Assembly (NCBI GenBank): GCA_027490215.1
Contig: JAIXYO010000072.1
Span: 1 to 64,000, forward strand
Source: Rubrivivax sp.
Lineage (GTDB): Bacteria > Pseudomonadota > Gammaproteobacteria > Burkholderiales > Burkholderiaceae_C
Length of the DNA stretch: 64,000 nucleotides
Direction: 5' to 3'
The translations under genes and the position numbers were made by a program. This document shows, piece by piece, positions 1-9,465 of this stretch (the stretch's first letter is position 1; the number at the start of each line of letters is the position of its first letter). A model generated the notes under the pieces. That model was not told the DNA's origin and searched no databases. It saw nothing but the letters and a program-made list of their open reading frames with translations.

Positions 1-532
1 CCAGGGCCGCCACCTCCGGGGCCAGACCCTGCGCGGCTGCCAGGCGGCGCAGGGCTTCGAACAAGGCACCCGCCGCGGCCATCGCCGCCATCGCCGCCGC
101 CGGGCTGCTGAGCCAGCTGCTCATGCGCTTGGACGTCTTGCGCGTGCCGATCACGGCTTCGAGGCCCGCCGCCAGCACCGCCACGGCCGGCCCCAGCGTC
201 GCCAGGGACAGGTAGGTGAAGACATCGGCCACCGCCACCGAGTGGTTGGAGCGCGGCAGCTTGAGCGTGAAGTTCGACGCCACCACCACCAGGGCCAGCG
301 CCGCCACCACGGGCCAGGCCTGCGCCAGCGGCAGCTGCAGCACCTGCAGCAAGGCCCACAGGCCGGCCAGCGCCCCCAGGCCGGTGATCGCCAGCCAAAC
401 AGCCAGCGCCGCGGGCGGGTAGTCGTAAAGGTGCCGCGCGCGGAACCCGGCCCAGCCACGTGCCGCGTCACCCGCCGGAGGCGGGGTGGGCGGCACGGGC
501 GGCACGGGTGGGGGAGCAGGTGGCGGCGTCAA
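1..532 (-). CDS. Integral membrane protein, N-terminal part (runs off left edge)
   Basis: An open frame reads leftward off the window edge. It has no ATG; the longest candidate start is a TTG at 532, with GTG alternatives near 505 and 496, and no convincing ribosome binding site, so the start is uncertain. The product begins with a proline-rich stretch, then about 125 residues with four or five hydrophobic segments; the segment around FTLKLPRSNHSVAVADVF has the pattern seen in membrane sensory domains ahead of GGDEF or HD output domains. That family assignment is inference, because any output domain would lie outside the window. It follows the S8 protease gene on the same strand with about 100 bases between them. 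Confidence 0.5.
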   Translation of the reverse strand, partial: MTPPPAPPPVPPVPPTPPPAGDAARGWAGFRARHLYDYPPAALAVWLAITGLGALAGLWALLQVLQLPLAQAWPVVAALALVVVASNFTLKLPRSNHSVAVADVFTYLSLATLGPAVAVLAAGLEAVIGTRKTSKRMSSWLSSPAAAMAAMAAAGALFEALRRLAAAQGLAPEVAAL

Positions 533-628
533 GGCGGTGGCCGTGGGGACACGCCGGTACAGACCGGCATGCCTGCGACTTCGACACCACCGCCCGGGAC
601 TTGAGGCCGCAGGCGGCCCCTAGCGTGC

Positions 629-2953
629 TCATTCGCCGGTGAGCGTCGGATCGGTGACGCTGGCCGGGTCGGCCAGCGTCTCGCTCAGCAGCAGGCCTTC
701 GCTGAGCAGGAAGCCTTCACTCAGCAGGAAGCCTTCGCTGAGCAGGAAACCTTCGCTCAAAAGGAAGCCTTCGCTCAGCAGGAAGCCTTCGCTGAGCAGG
801 AAGCCTTCGCTCAGCAGCAGGCCTTCGCTGAGCAGCAAGCCTTCGCTCAGCAGGAAGCCCTCGCTGAGCAGGAAGCCTTCGGCCAGGACCCGGCCGCCGC
901 CACCGCTGAAGCCCTGCTTCAGCGTCGCCCCGCTGCCCGCCTGGGCGCGCGCGGCCAGGGTGGCCACGGGGGTGAGCAGCGCCTGCGCACCGGACTGCGG
1001 GCTCAACGCCACCGCGTCCAGCAGCCGCACGCCGGCCGTGAGCAGCGGCTGCGGCGAGGCATTGCTTTCCACCACGCTGACCGAGGAGATGCCGCTGGCC
1101 AGGCCCGACAGCAGGCTGCGCTGCACGGTGTTGCGCAGCACCACTTGGCGCGCCCAGACCAGGCCCGGGTCGTAGACCGGCTGCCAGCGGGTGAAGAGCG
1201 CCTCGCCGCCCACCAAGTGGGTGCCGCCCGCGTAGATCATGCCGCTCCAGGGCACGTTCTGGCCGTTGAGGGTGGACGCAGGCGTCGGCATCCGGCTGGC
1301 GGCCAGGATCGGCGTGCCAGCCGTGAGCCTGCCAGCGGCCAGCTGCTGGCGCAGATCGGTACGCAAGGACCGCGCAAGGCGGACCGCACCTTCCACGTTC
1401 AGCTGGCCGGTGCCCTGCTCCAGCAGCCCGCCCTGGGCCATCGGCTGGGCGGTGTACTGCAGGATGGCCTTCACCAGCGGCGGCGTCAGGCCGGGGTTGG
1501 CCTGCAGCAGCAGCGCGGCGGCGCCGGCGACGGCGGGGGCCGCCATCGAGGTGCCGCTGAGCTCCATCAGCGTGGCGCGGGCGCCCTGGGCCGCGCCGGG
1601 CACCTGCGCCAGATGCGGGTAGGTGCGGGCCAGGAAGTTCCAGCCCAGGGGCTGGCCGCTGCGATCGGCGCCCAGCGCCGAGACGACCCGGTTGCCCGGG
1701 GCCACGAGATCGGGCTTGATCAGGTTGTCCGTCCAGACCTGGCCACTGGCAAAGCGCAGGCTGCCGCGGGTCGGCCCGCGCGAGCTGAAGCCGGTGACGG
1801 TGTCGTCGCTGCGCAAGGCCGTGGCATGCATGTTGACGGCGCCCACGGTGATCACGCTGGGCTCATGCCCGGGCGAGGACACGGTGCCGAAGACCTTCTG
1901 GCCCGACGGCGTCTTGCCAGCGTTGCCAGCCGAGGCCACGACCACCAGGCCAGCCGCCGTGGCGCTGCGCGCGGCCCGGGCCAGCGGATCGAACAGGAAC
2001 GAGTCCCTCGACGAAGCCCCCAGGCTCATGTTCATCACGCGGATGTTGCGGCTCTCGGCGCGCTGCAGCACCCAGTCGATGCCGGCCAGCACGTCGGCCA
2101 TGGTGCCGATGCCACGCTCGTCCAGCACGCGCACGTCGTACAGATCGGCCGCCGGCGCGATGCCGCCGGAAGCCGGGGCCTGGTAGCTGCCGGCGCCGGC
2201 TGCCACCGCCGCGACGTGCGTGCCGTGGCCGTACGGATCCGGGTTGGGGCCCATGGGCGCCTGCAAGGCCTGAAGCACATTGACGGTGGAGGCCAGGCCC
2301 AGCAACTGGCGCATCAGGTCGCTGATGTCCCGGCCCTTTGCCCAGCCATTGCCGATGTTCGCGCGGCCCAGGCCGGTGATGTCCACCGCCAGCCGCACGC
2401 GCGAGTTGCCATTGGCATCGGCAAAGTGCCGGTGGCGGAAATCGATGCCCGAGTCGAGCACGGCGATGCCCACGCCACGTCCGTCGAGCCCGGTGGAGCT
2501 ACGCGCCGTGCCGCCAGCCGTGGTGGGCAGCACCGGCTGCGCGCCCGTGGTGGCCTGCAGCAGGCTGGTCTTGCGCATCGCGCTGCGGTTGGGCGTGATG
2601 GACAGCACATCGGGCCGCGCGGCCAGGGTCTCCAGCGCGCTGACCGGCACCATCGCGTACAGCGCGCGCACGGACAGGTAGTTGTAGTACACCGAGCCGC
2701 CCTGCAGCAGGATCGCCGCGCGCAGCCCCAGGAGGTTCGGATCGCTGCTTTGGGCATTGATCAGCACCTTCACGTGCCAGCCGCCCACCAGTTCGCGGGC
2801 CCACGACACCTTGCCCGCCGCGGCTGGCGAGTTGGCGACCTGCCGCAGGTCGACGGCCAGCTTGCCAGGGGCCTGCGCGAACACGGCGTGAGAGAAGGAC
2901 AGCGCGGCGACGGCCAGCAGCAGGTGCCGGCGCGCGAGGCGGATCAGGGACAT
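629..2953 (-). CDS. Secreted subtilisin-like serine protease (S8) with C-terminal hexapeptide repeats
   Basis: Predicted exported subtilase of 774 residues. A signal peptide (positive MSLIRLARR, hydrophobic core, cleavage near VFA-QA) is followed by an I9-like propeptide of about 100 residues. The catalytic triad is visible as Asp in AVLDSGID, His in GHGTHVAAVAAG and Ser in SGTSMAAPAVAG. The start at 2953 is preferred over an upstream in-frame ATG at 3001 because GGAG sits just before it and the signal peptide then begins cleanly. The C terminus carries eleven tandem copies of G-(F/L)-L-L-S-E followed by a 16-residue tail, a module that is not a standard S8 accessory domain. The substrate is unknown. 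It is divergent from leuS. Confidence 0.9.
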   Translation of the reverse strand: MSLIRLARRHLLLAVAALSFSHAVFAQAPGKLAVDLRQVANSPAAAGKVSWARELVGGWHVKVLINAQSSDPNLLGLRAAILLQGGSVYYNYLSVRALYAMVPVSALETLAARPDVLSITPNRSAMRKTSLLQATTGAQPVLPTTAGGTARSSTGLDGRGVGIAVLDSGIDFRHRHFADANGNSRVRLAVDITGLGRANIGNGWAKGRDISDLMRQLLGLASTVNVLQALQAPMGPNPDPYGHGTHVAAVAAGAGSYQAPASGGIAPAADLYDVRVLDERGIGTMADVLAGIDWVLQRAESRNIRVMNMSLGASSRDSFLFDPLARAARSATAAGLVVVASAGNAGKTPSGQKVFGTVSSPGHEPSVITVGAVNMHATALRSDDTVTGFSSRGPTRGSLRFASGQVWTDNLIKPDLVAPGNRVVSALGADRSGQPLGWNFLARTYPHLAQVPGAAQGARATLMELSGTSMAAPAVAGAAALLLQANPGLTPPLVKAILQYTAQPMAQGGLLEQGTGQLNVEGAVRLARSLRTDLRQQLAAGRLTAGTPILAASRMPTPASTLNGQNVPWSGMIYAGGTHLVGGEALFTRWQPVYDPGLVWARQVVLRNTVQRSLLSGLASGISSVSVVESNASPQPLLTAGVRLLDAVALSPQSGAQALLTPVATLAARAQAGSGATLKQGFSGGGGRVLAEGFLLSEGFLLSEGLLLSEGLLLSEGFLLSEGFLLSEGFLLSEGFLLSEGFLLSEGFLLSEGLLLSETLADPASVTDPTLTGE
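680..877 (-). repeat. 18-bp tandem repeat, 11 units, coding GxLLSE
   Basis: Eleven consecutive in-frame 18-bp units encode G(F/L)LLSE at the end of the S8 protease. Units differ by a few bases, mainly third positions and the F/L codon, so the array is old enough to have drifted but regular enough to expand or contract by slippage without breaking the frame. Confidence 0.95.
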
Positions 2954-3132
2954 GGACACTCCGGAACGGGCGCGGGGCGCCAGGGGCGTGGGACTGGACA
3001 TGGTGCGTGTGGGGCAACGATGGATGAGGGCGCGGGGCCAGGTTCTGGCGCTATCGGTAGGCCTGGCGGCGACTTGAGCCGATCGGCCGGGATCCTGGCC
3101 GCTTGAACCCGAAAAGCAGGCGGCGGCGTGCG

Positions 3133-3161
3133 TTATTGCGCGGATGGCCGGTCCCTACAAT
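3133..3161 (+). promoter_or_regulatory. Candidate leuS promoter giving a leaderless mRNA
   Basis: A good -10 hexamer, TACAAT, at 3156-3161 lies only six bases before the leuS ATG at 3168, with a weak -35 (TTATTG) 17 bases upstream. Transcription would start at or next to the A of the ATG, and no Shine-Dalgarno sequence precedes that codon. This is a prediction from sequence only. Confidence 0.45.
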
Positions 3162-3167
3162 TGCCCG

Positions 3168-5804
3168 ATGAACGACAAGTACCTGCCCGCCGAGCTCGAA
3201 CCTGCCGCCCAGGCGCACTGGCAAGCCCATGGCACGGCACGCGTGACGGAAGACGCATCGCGCCCCAAGTTCTACGCCTGCAGCATGCTGCCCTACCCCA
3301 GCGGCAAGCTGCATATGGGGCATGTGCGGAACTACACCATCAACGACATGATGGCGCGCTACCTGCGCATGAAAGGCATGAACGTGCTCATGCCCATGGG
3401 CTGGGACGCCTTCGGCCTGCCGGCGGAAAACGCCGCCATGGCCAACAACGTGCCGCCCGGGGCCTGGACACGCGCGAACATCGCCGACATGAAGGCGCAG
3501 ATGCGCCCGCTGGGCCTGAGCATCGACTGGGCGCGCGAGGTCGCCACCTGCGACCCGGGCTACTACCGGTGGAACCAGTGGTTCTTCCTGAAGATGCTCG
3601 AGAAGGGCATCGCCTACCGCAAGACGCAGATCGTCAACTGGGACCCGGTCGACCAGACCGTGCTGGCCAACGAGCAGGTGGTGGACGGCCGCGGCTGGCG
3701 CAGCGGCGCGATCGTCGAGAAGCGCGAGATCCCCGGCTACTACCTGGCCATCACGCAGTACGCCGACGAACTGCTGGCCGGCGTGAACGACCCGGCCGCG
3801 CCGCACTACCTGGCCGGCTGGCCCGAGCGCGTGCGGCTGATGCAGGAAAACTGGATCGGCAAGAGCGAAGGTGTGCGCTTCGCGTTCACCCATGACATCC
3901 GCGATGGCAGCGGCCAACCGATCCAGGGTGGCCGGCTGCATGTCTTCACCACCCGCGCCGACACCATCATGGGTGTCACCTTCTGCGCGGTGGCGCCTGA
4001 GCATCCCTTGGCGCAGCACGCGGCGGCCTCGAACACTGCCGTGGCGGCATTCATCGCCGAATGCCAGGCCGGCGGCACCACCGAAGCCGAGCTCGCCACA
4101 CAGGAGAAGAAGGGCGTGAACACCGGGCTGACGGTGCAACACCCGCTGACCCACCTGCCGGTGGAGGTCTGGGTCGGCAACTACGTGCTGATGAGCTACG
4201 GCGATGGCGCCGTGATGGGGGTGCCCGCGCACGACGAGCGCGATTTCGAGTTCGCGAAGAAGTTCGGCATCGACATCCTGCAGGTGGTGCAGGTGGATGG
4301 CGAACCGCACTTCAGCTACGACCACTGGCAGGACTGGTACGCCGACAAGCAGCGCGGCGTGACCATCAACTCCGACAACTTCAGCGGTCTGAGCTGCAAG
4401 GCTGCGGTTGATGCGGTGGCGAAAGCGCTTGCCTCGCACGACCTGGGCGGCAAGAAAACCACCTGGCGGCTGCGCGACTGGGGCATCAGCCGCCAGCGTT
4501 ACTGGGGAACGCCGATCCCGATCATCCATTGCGAAGAGCACGGCGCTGTGCCGGTGCCCGAAGCCGACCTGCCGGTGGTGCTGCCAGAAGACCTGATCCC
4601 TGATGGCTCGGGCAACCCACTTTCGAAGCACGCTGCGTTCCTGAACGTGGCGTGCCCGACCTGCGGACGCCCATCGCGTCGCGAGACCGACACGATGGAC
4701 ACCTTCGTCGACAGCTCGTGGTACTTCATGCGCTACTGCGATCCGCAGAACACCAGCGCCATGGTCGGCGAGGGCGCGGCGTACTGGATGCCGATGGACC
4801 AGTACATCGGTGGCATCGAACACGCGATCCTGCACCTGCTGTATGCGCGCTTCTGGACCAAGGTGATGCGCGACCTGAAGCTGGTGTCGGTGGACGAGCC
4901 TTTCACCAAGCTGCTGACGCAGGGCATGGTGCTCAACCACATCTACTCGCGCAGGACGGAACAAGGCGGTATCGAGTACTTCTGGCCGCACGATGTGGAC
5001 AACACCTTCGGCGCCGACGGCAAGATCGATGGCGCCACGCTGAAGCGCGACGGCTCGGCCGTGACCTACGAAGGCGTGGGCACGATGAGCAAGAGCAAGA
5101 ACAACGGCGTCGACCCGCAGGCGCTGATCGACCAGTACGGCGCCGATACCGCGCGGCTGTTCGTGATGTTCGCCTCGCCTCCAGAACAGACGCTGGAGTG
5201 GAACGATGCCGGCGTTGAAGGCGCGCATCGGTTCCTGAAGCGGGTCTGGGGCTTTGGCGCGAAGAACGCCGACATGCTCAAGGCCGTCGCGCCGCCCGCC
5301 GGGCTGTCCGCGGCCGGCAAGGCGCTGCGTCGCGAGGTGCACCAGGTGCTTCGACAGGTCAGCTTCGACTACGAGCGCATGCAATACAACACCGTGGTGT
5401 CCGGCAGCATGAAGCTGCTCAACGCGCTCGAGGCCTGCAAGGACGCGCAGGAAGCGTCTGTGCTGCGCGAGGCCTACGGCATCCTTCTGCGCACGCTGTA
5501 CCCGGCCTGCCCGCACACGACCTGGACACTGTGGAACGAACTGGGCTACGCAGCAGCGCACGGGGATCTGCTCGACGCGCCGTGGCCTGCGGTCGACGAA
5601 AGCGCTCTGCTGCAAGACGAGATCGAGCTGATGCTGCAGGTCAACGGAAAGCTGCGCGGCGCGATCACCGTGCCCGCCGGGGCCGACAAGGCCGCGATCG
5701 AGAAGGCCGCCCTGGCCAGCCCCGAGCTGCTGAAGTTCGCCGACGGAGCGCCTGTCAAGCGTGTGGTCGTCGTGCCCGGCCGCCTGGTCAATGTGGTGCT
5801 CTGA
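3168..5804 (+). CDS. leuS: Leucyl-tRNA synthetase
   Basis: Class I aminoacyl-tRNA synthetase charging tRNA-Leu in the cytoplasm; 878 residues, normal for bacterial LeuRS. The HIGH-type motif [11 protein letters not shown] lies at about residues 42-52 and the KMSKS-type motif [11 protein letters not shown] near residue 640. The CP1 editing region, including the threonine-rich TTRADT segment, and the C-terminal anticodon-binding region are complete. The start at 3168 gives the usual N terminus ([11 protein letters not shown]); an in-frame ATG at 3144 would only add eight non-conserved residues. lptE follows after 12 bases and then holA, a common order in proteobacteria. Confidence 0.97.
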   Translation: MNDKYLPAELEPAAQAHWQAHGTARVTEDASRPKFYACSMLPYPSGKLHMGHVRNYTINDMMARYLRMKGMNVLMPMGWDAFGLPAENAAMANNVPPGAWTRANIADMKAQMRPLGLSIDWAREVATCDPGYYRWNQWFFLKMLEKGIAYRKTQIVNWDPVDQTVLANEQVVDGRGWRSGAIVEKREIPGYYLAITQYADELLAGVNDPAAPHYLAGWPERVRLMQENWIGKSEGVRFAFTHDIRDGSGQPIQGGRLHVFTTRADTIMGVTFCAVAPEHPLAQHAAASNTAVAAFIAECQAGGTTEAELATQEKKGVNTGLTVQHPLTHLPVEVWVGNYVLMSYGDGAVMGVPAHDERDFEFAKKFGIDILQVVQVDGEPHFSYDHWQDWYADKQRGVTINSDNFSGLSCKAAVDAVAKALASHDLGGKKTTWRLRDWGISRQRYWGTPIPIIHCEEHGAVPVPEADLPVVLPEDLIPDGSGNPLSKHAAFLNVACPTCGRPSRRETDTMDTFVDSSWYFMRYCDPQNTSAMVGEGAAYWMPMDQYIGGIEHAILHLLYARFWTKVMRDLKLVSVDEPFTKLLTQGMVLNHIYSRRTEQGGIEYFWPHDVDNTFGADGKIDGATLKRDGSAVTYEGVGTMSKSKNNGVDPQALIDQYGADTARLFVMFASPPEQTLEWNDAGVEGAHRFLKRVWGFGAKNADMLKAVAPPAGLSAAGKALRREVHQVLRQVSFDYERMQYNTVVSGSMKLLNALEACKDAQEASVLREAYGILLRTLYPACPHTTWTLWNELGYAAAHGDLLDAPWPAVDESALLQDEIELMLQVNGKLRGAITVPAGADKAAIEKAALASPELLKFADGAPVKRVVVVPGRLVNVVL

Positions 5805-5816
5805 GACCTCCCGCTG

Positions 5817-6359
5817 ATGTCCACATACCCAAAGGCCTTGCTCCTCAAGAACACCACCACAGATCGCCGCATGTGGCTGATGTCCGTGGCCTCACTCGCG
5901 GTGGTACCGCTCACCGGCTGCGGGTTTCAGTTGCGCGGGGCCCAGGAGCTGAGGTTCCGTACCGTGCAGCTCACCGGTTTCAAGCCGCATTCGCCACTGG
6001 AAAAGGAGTTGCGCCGGGCCATCAATGCCAGCAAGACCACGCTCGTGGTCGATTCGGGCGGCGAGGCACAGGCGATCCTGGAGGCCGTTTCGGACCGCCG
6101 GGAGCGCAATGTGGTCGCGACCACCTCGGCCGGCCAGGTGCGCCAGATCAGTCTGCGTGTGCGCTTCACCTTCAAGCTGCGCACGCCATCCGACCGTGAA
6201 CTGATCGGGCCGACCGAGCTGCTGCTCGGGCGCGACATCAGCTACAACGAATCCGAGGCGCTCGCGAAGGAGCAGGAGGAGGCGCTGCTTTACAGGGAGA
6301 TGCAGACCGATATCGTCTCGCAGATCATGCGGCGGCTGGCCGCGGTGCCCCCGCTGTGA
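5817..6359 (+). CDS. lptE: LPS-assembly lipoprotein LptE
   Basis: Outer-membrane lipoprotein that plugs the LptD barrel during lipopolysaccharide export. The N terminus has arginines, a hydrophobic stretch and a lipobox ending LTGC (Cys about residue 35) followed by GFQLRG, typical of LptE/RlpB. Its length of 180 residues fits the family. An internal ATG at 5871 is an alternative start that still leaves a signal peptide. It lies between leuS and holA, its conserved position, while its partner lptD is in this window at 16361-18955. Confidence 0.93.
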   Translation: MSTYPKALLLKNTTTDRRMWLMSVASLAVVPLTGCGFQLRGAQELRFRTVQLTGFKPHSPLEKELRRAINASKTTLVVDSGGEAQAILEAVSDRRERNVVATTSAGQVRQISLRVRFTFKLRTPSDRELIGPTELLLGRDISYNESEALAKEQEEALLYREMQTDIVSQIMRRLAAVPPL

Positions 6360-6382
6360 ACTTCGCTCATCCGTAAGCCCCG

Positions 6383-7486
6383 ATGCAGTTGCGCCTCGAC
6401 CAGCTCGCTTCACATCTGCAAAAGGGCTTGCGGCCGCTGTACACCGTCTGGGGCGACGAGCCGCTGCTGCTGCAGGAAGCCTGCGACGGACTGCGCGCTG
6501 CAGCGCGCAGTGCGGGGTACAGCGAACGCCAGGTGCACGCAGTGTCAGGGGCCCATTTCAACTGGAGCGCGCTGCTCGGCGCCTCACAGGCCATGAGCCT
6601 TTTTGCCGACAGGCAGCTCGTCGAGATCCGCATTCCCTCCGGAAAGCCGGGCAAGGAAGGATCGGAAGCCCTTCAACGATATTGCGAGACGCTGTGCGAC
6701 GACGTGATGACGATCGTCCAGCTGCCTCGGCTGGATCGGCAGCAGCAACAAAGCGCGTGGTTCAGTGCGCTCGATGCGGCTGGTGTGACGTTGCGTGTCG
6801 ACCCGGTCGAACGCCATGCCCTGCCGCAATGGATCGCGCAGCGCTTGAGCGCCCAGGGCCAGCGGGTGCAAGGGGGCGAGGCCGGTCAGCGCACGCTGGC
6901 GTTCTTTGCCGACCGGGTCGAAGGCAATCTGCTGGCGGCCCACCAGGAAATCCAGAAACTCGCGCTGCTGCACCCTGCTGGCGAACTCAGCTTCGAACAG
7001 GTCGAGGCGGCGGTGCTGAACGTGGCCCGGTACGACGTGTTCAAGCTCGGCGAAGCCGTGCTGGCCGGGCAGGTCACCCGGGCGCTGCGCATGCTGGACG
7101 GCCTGCGCGCCGAGGGTGAGGCAGCCGTGCTGGTGCACTGGACGCTTGCGGAGGACGTGCGCGCGCTCAAGCGGGTGCATGACGCGATGAACGCCGGGCG
7201 ACCGCTGCCGCTGGCGCTTCGCGAGGCACGTGTCTGGGGCCAGAAGGAGCGCTTGTTCGAACGGGCACTGCCGCTGTTCACCGAACCTGCGCTGGACGCT
7301 TTGCTGCACGCCACGCAGGTCTGCGATGGCCTGGTCAAGGGTCTGAAGCACCCCGACTGGCCTCTGGAGCCGTGGGACGGCCTGAAGCGGCTGCTGCTGA
7401 TGGTGCTGCAAAGCACCTCGGCACCGCCGGCCGCACGACGTGGTGGTCGCGCGGTGGTGGTGCCCCGGCTCGCCCTGCAGGGCTGA
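6383..7486 (+). CDS. holA: DNA polymerase III delta subunit
   Basis: Clamp-loader delta subunit, which opens the beta clamp encoded here by dnaN. The 367-residue product has the HolA N terminus (MQLRLDQLASHLQKGL...YTVWGDEPLLLQEA) and the central region with FADRVEGNLLAAHQEIQKLALL and FKLGEAVLAGQ. It is the last gene of the leuS-lptE-holA run and converges on the dehydrogenase gene with only 25 bases between them. Confidence 0.95.
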   Translation: MQLRLDQLASHLQKGLRPLYTVWGDEPLLLQEACDGLRAAARSAGYSERQVHAVSGAHFNWSALLGASQAMSLFADRQLVEIRIPSGKPGKEGSEALQRYCETLCDDVMTIVQLPRLDRQQQQSAWFSALDAAGVTLRVDPVERHALPQWIAQRLSAQGQRVQGGEAGQRTLAFFADRVEGNLLAAHQEIQKLALLHPAGELSFEQVEAAVLNVARYDVFKLGEAVLAGQVTRALRMLDGLRAEGEAAVLVHWTLAEDVRALKRVHDAMNAGRPLPLALREARVWGQKERLFERALPLFTEPALDALLHATQVCDGLVKGLKHPDWPLEPWDGLKRLLLMVLQSTSAPPAARRGGRAVVVPRLALQG

Positions 7487-7511
7487 CTTCAGGCCGCCGC
7501 GTCAGCGGGCT

Positions 7512-8447
7512 TCAGTAACCACGCGCACGATCGACCCGGTGCGAGATGGGCAAGCCGCGGCGCAACGCCTCCACGTTGGCCGCCACCACCACGGCCGCCG
7601 AGCGCGGGTCGGTCTGTGCGGCGACATGCGGCAGCACCGTCACACGGGGGTGCGACCAGAACGCATGCGCCACGGGCAGCGGCTCGGTGGCGAACACGTC
7701 GAGCACAGCGCGGTGCAGATGCCCGGAATCGAGCGCTGCGAGCAGATCGGCCTCGACCACATGCGCGCCTCGCGCCAGGTTCACCAGGCTCGCTCCACGC
7801 GGCATCTGCGCGAAGGCAGCAGCGTCGAACAGCCCGCGTGTGGCCGGTGTCAGCGGCAGCAGGTTGACCACGATCTGCGCCGTGGCCAGCAATTCGGGCA
7901 ACGCGGCGTCGCCGACATGGGTCTGCACACCGTCGACCACGCACGGCCGTGTGCTCCAGCCGTGCACGCGGCAGCCGTGCTGCACCAGCCGCTGCGCCGC
8001 AGTCCGGCCCATCTGACCGAGACCCAGCACCGCCACGGTGAAATCGTCGGCACGGTGCTGCGGCAGCGGCTTCCACTGCGCCGCGCGCTGGCTCGCTGCG
8101 TAATCGAAGAAGCTGCGCTGCAGGCCGAGCACGGCCCAGAGCGCAGTTTCTGCCATCGCGTCGTTCATCGCCGGGTCGACCATGCGTGCGAGCGGCACGC
8201 CGGGCGGCACGGTCGGGTCGGCGAGCAGCTTGTCGACGCCGGCCCACAGCGACTGGATCAGCCGCAGCGAGTCCAGGCCCTGCAAGGCGCCGGCCGGCGG
8301 GTTGGCCACGATCGCGATGTCGATCGCGTCATCGCCCACCTCGGCGACGCTGCGCACCAGGTGCTCGCCGGGCAGAGCCGCGGTGAGCGCGGGCCACCAC
8401 GCGGCCCAGTCGGCCACGTCGAAGTCGGCGGCGACCAGCACGCTCAC
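7512..8447 (-). CDS. ghrA: Glyoxylate/hydroxypyruvate reductase-type 2-hydroxyacid dehydrogenase
   Basis: NAD(P)H-dependent D-2-hydroxyacid dehydrogenase of 311 residues, best matching the GhrA branch that reduces glyoxylate or hydroxypyruvate. Visible features are the Rossmann motif VLGLGQMGRTAAQRL, the catalytic Arg in LVNLARGAHVVE, Glu in FATEPLP and His in VLPHVAAQTDP. The start is GTG, and its GTGA overlaps the stop codon of the upstream amidohydrolase gene, which indicates translational coupling. Exact substrate preference cannot be read from sequence. Confidence 0.85.
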   Translation of the reverse strand: MSVLVAADFDVADWAAWWPALTAALPGEHLVRSVAEVGDDAIDIAIVANPPAGALQGLDSLRLIQSLWAGVDKLLADPTVPPGVPLARMVDPAMNDAMAETALWAVLGLQRSFFDYAASQRAAQWKPLPQHRADDFTVAVLGLGQMGRTAAQRLVQHGCRVHGWSTRPCVVDGVQTHVGDAALPELLATAQIVVNLLPLTPATRGLFDAAAFAQMPRGASLVNLARGAHVVEADLLAALDSGHLHRAVLDVFATEPLPVAHAFWSHPRVTVLPHVAAQTDPRSAAVVVAANVEALRRGLPISHRVDRARGY

Positions 8448-8932
8448 GAGAGCGCCTCCAGAAGGCGGCTCAACGCATGGGCGACGGTCTGCTCGCGCAC
8501 GGCCGTGCGATCACCGCCGAGCTGCAGCAGCTCGGCGGTAGCTGCCTTGTCGCGACGCGCCAGCGCGAACCACACGGTGCCGACAGGCTTGCCTGGCACC
8601 GCGCCCCCCGGCCCGGCAATGCCAGTGACCGCGACCGCAAGGCCTGCCTTCGAGTGCGCCAGCGCGCCTTCGGCCATCGCGCAGGCCACCTCCGCGCTGA
8701 CGGCGCCGTGGGTCTGGATCAGGGCCGCATCGACGCCCAGCAGCTCGGTCTTGGCCGCGTTAGAATAGGTGACGAAGCCGCGCTCGAACCAGTCGCTCGA
8801 ACCGGCGACCGCGGTGCAGGCGGCGGCGATCAGCCCGCCGGTGCAGGACTCGGCGGTGGCGAGCATCGTGCCGCGCGCGCGCAATGCATCGCCGAGGGAG
8901 CGCACGGCGGGCTCGAACACGGTCAGAACCAT
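8444..8932 (-). CDS. pncC: Nicotinamide-nucleotide amidohydrolase (CinA C-terminal family)
   Basis: A 162-residue stand-alone CinA C-terminal-type protein, predicted to deamidate NMN to nicotinate mononucleotide in pyridine-nucleotide salvage. Family hallmarks are TAESCTGGLIAAACT, the FVTYSNAAKTELLGV segment and VTGIAGPGGA. The start at 8932 (MVLTVFEPAV) overlaps the end of pgpA by ten bases; the longer open frame upstream has no family similarity. It sits in the overlapping chain thiL-pgpA-pncC-ghrA. Confidence 0.9.
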   Translation of the reverse strand: MVLTVFEPAVRSLGDALRARGTMLATAESCTGGLIAAACTAVAGSSDWFERGFVTYSNAAKTELLGVDAALIQTHGAVSAEVACAMAEGALAHSKAGLAVAVTGIAGPGGAVPGKPVGTVWFALARRDKAATAELLQLGGDRTAVREQTVAHALSRLLEALS

Positions 8933-9465
8933 CGCCACAGCGAGATCACGAGCAGCGTACAAAGTGCCGCGACCAGATCGTCGAAGATGATGCCGAATCC
9001 CTGCGCCCAGCCGATCGGCGCACCGCGGCGCCCTTTGAACAGGGCATCGGCCCACGCCACCGGGCCCGGCTTGGCGGCATCGAAATACCGGAACAGCACG
9101 AACGCCACGCTTTGCTCGATCAGGCCGGCCGGCATGACCAACCACAGAACCAGCCAGAAGGCCAGCACCTCGTCCCAGACGATGGACCCGGGGTCAGGCG
9201 TGGCGAGCGAGCGCGCGGTGACGGTGCAGGCCCACCAGCCGACAAAGAAGCTGGCCAGCAACAGCAGGGCCATCTGCAGCGCGTCCAGATGCGGCTGAAT
9301 CACCAGAAACGCCAGCCACGCCCACAGCGTGCCCACGGTGCCCGGCGCCTTCGGCGACAAGCCGCTGCCGAAGCCCAGCGCGATCGCGTGCGCCGGGTGG
9401 CTGAGCATCAGCCGCGCCGTCGGTCGGCGAGGCGCCATGCTGGGCATGCCGGTGGCGCCGCTCAT
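8923..9465 (-). CDS. pgpA: Phosphatidylglycerophosphatase A
   Basis: Integral inner-membrane phosphatase that converts phosphatidylglycerophosphate to phosphatidylglycerol. The 180-residue protein has the family pattern GFGSGLSPKAPGTVGTLWA, the segment VWDEVLAFWLVL and hydrophobic helices. Its ATGA start overlaps the thiL stop at 9462-9465. The thiL-pgpA pairing is conserved in many proteobacteria. Confidence 0.95.
   Translation of the reverse strand: MSGATGMPSMAPRRPTARLMLSHPAHAIALGFGSGLSPKAPGTVGTLWAWLAFLVIQPHLDALQMALLLLASFFVGWWACTVTARSLATPDPGSIVWDEVLAFWLVLWLVMPAGLIEQSVAFVLFRYFDAAKPGPVAWADALFKGRRGAPIGWAQGFGIIFDDLVAALCTLLVISLWRWF

Noticed and set aside
463-632. A 54-codon minus-strand frame whose ATG at 632 overlaps the S8 protease stop codon
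   Set aside because: It closes at a TGA in a different frame from the membrane-protein gene, and its sequence resembles no protein. The overlap looked like coupling but the downstream gene is in another frame. A single-base sequencing error could merge the two, which cannot be judged here.
3051-5615. Very long minus-strand open frame opposite leuS
   Set aside because: High GC content opens antisense frames; the translation is Arg/His/Val-rich without any domain, while the plus strand encodes a complete LeuRS.
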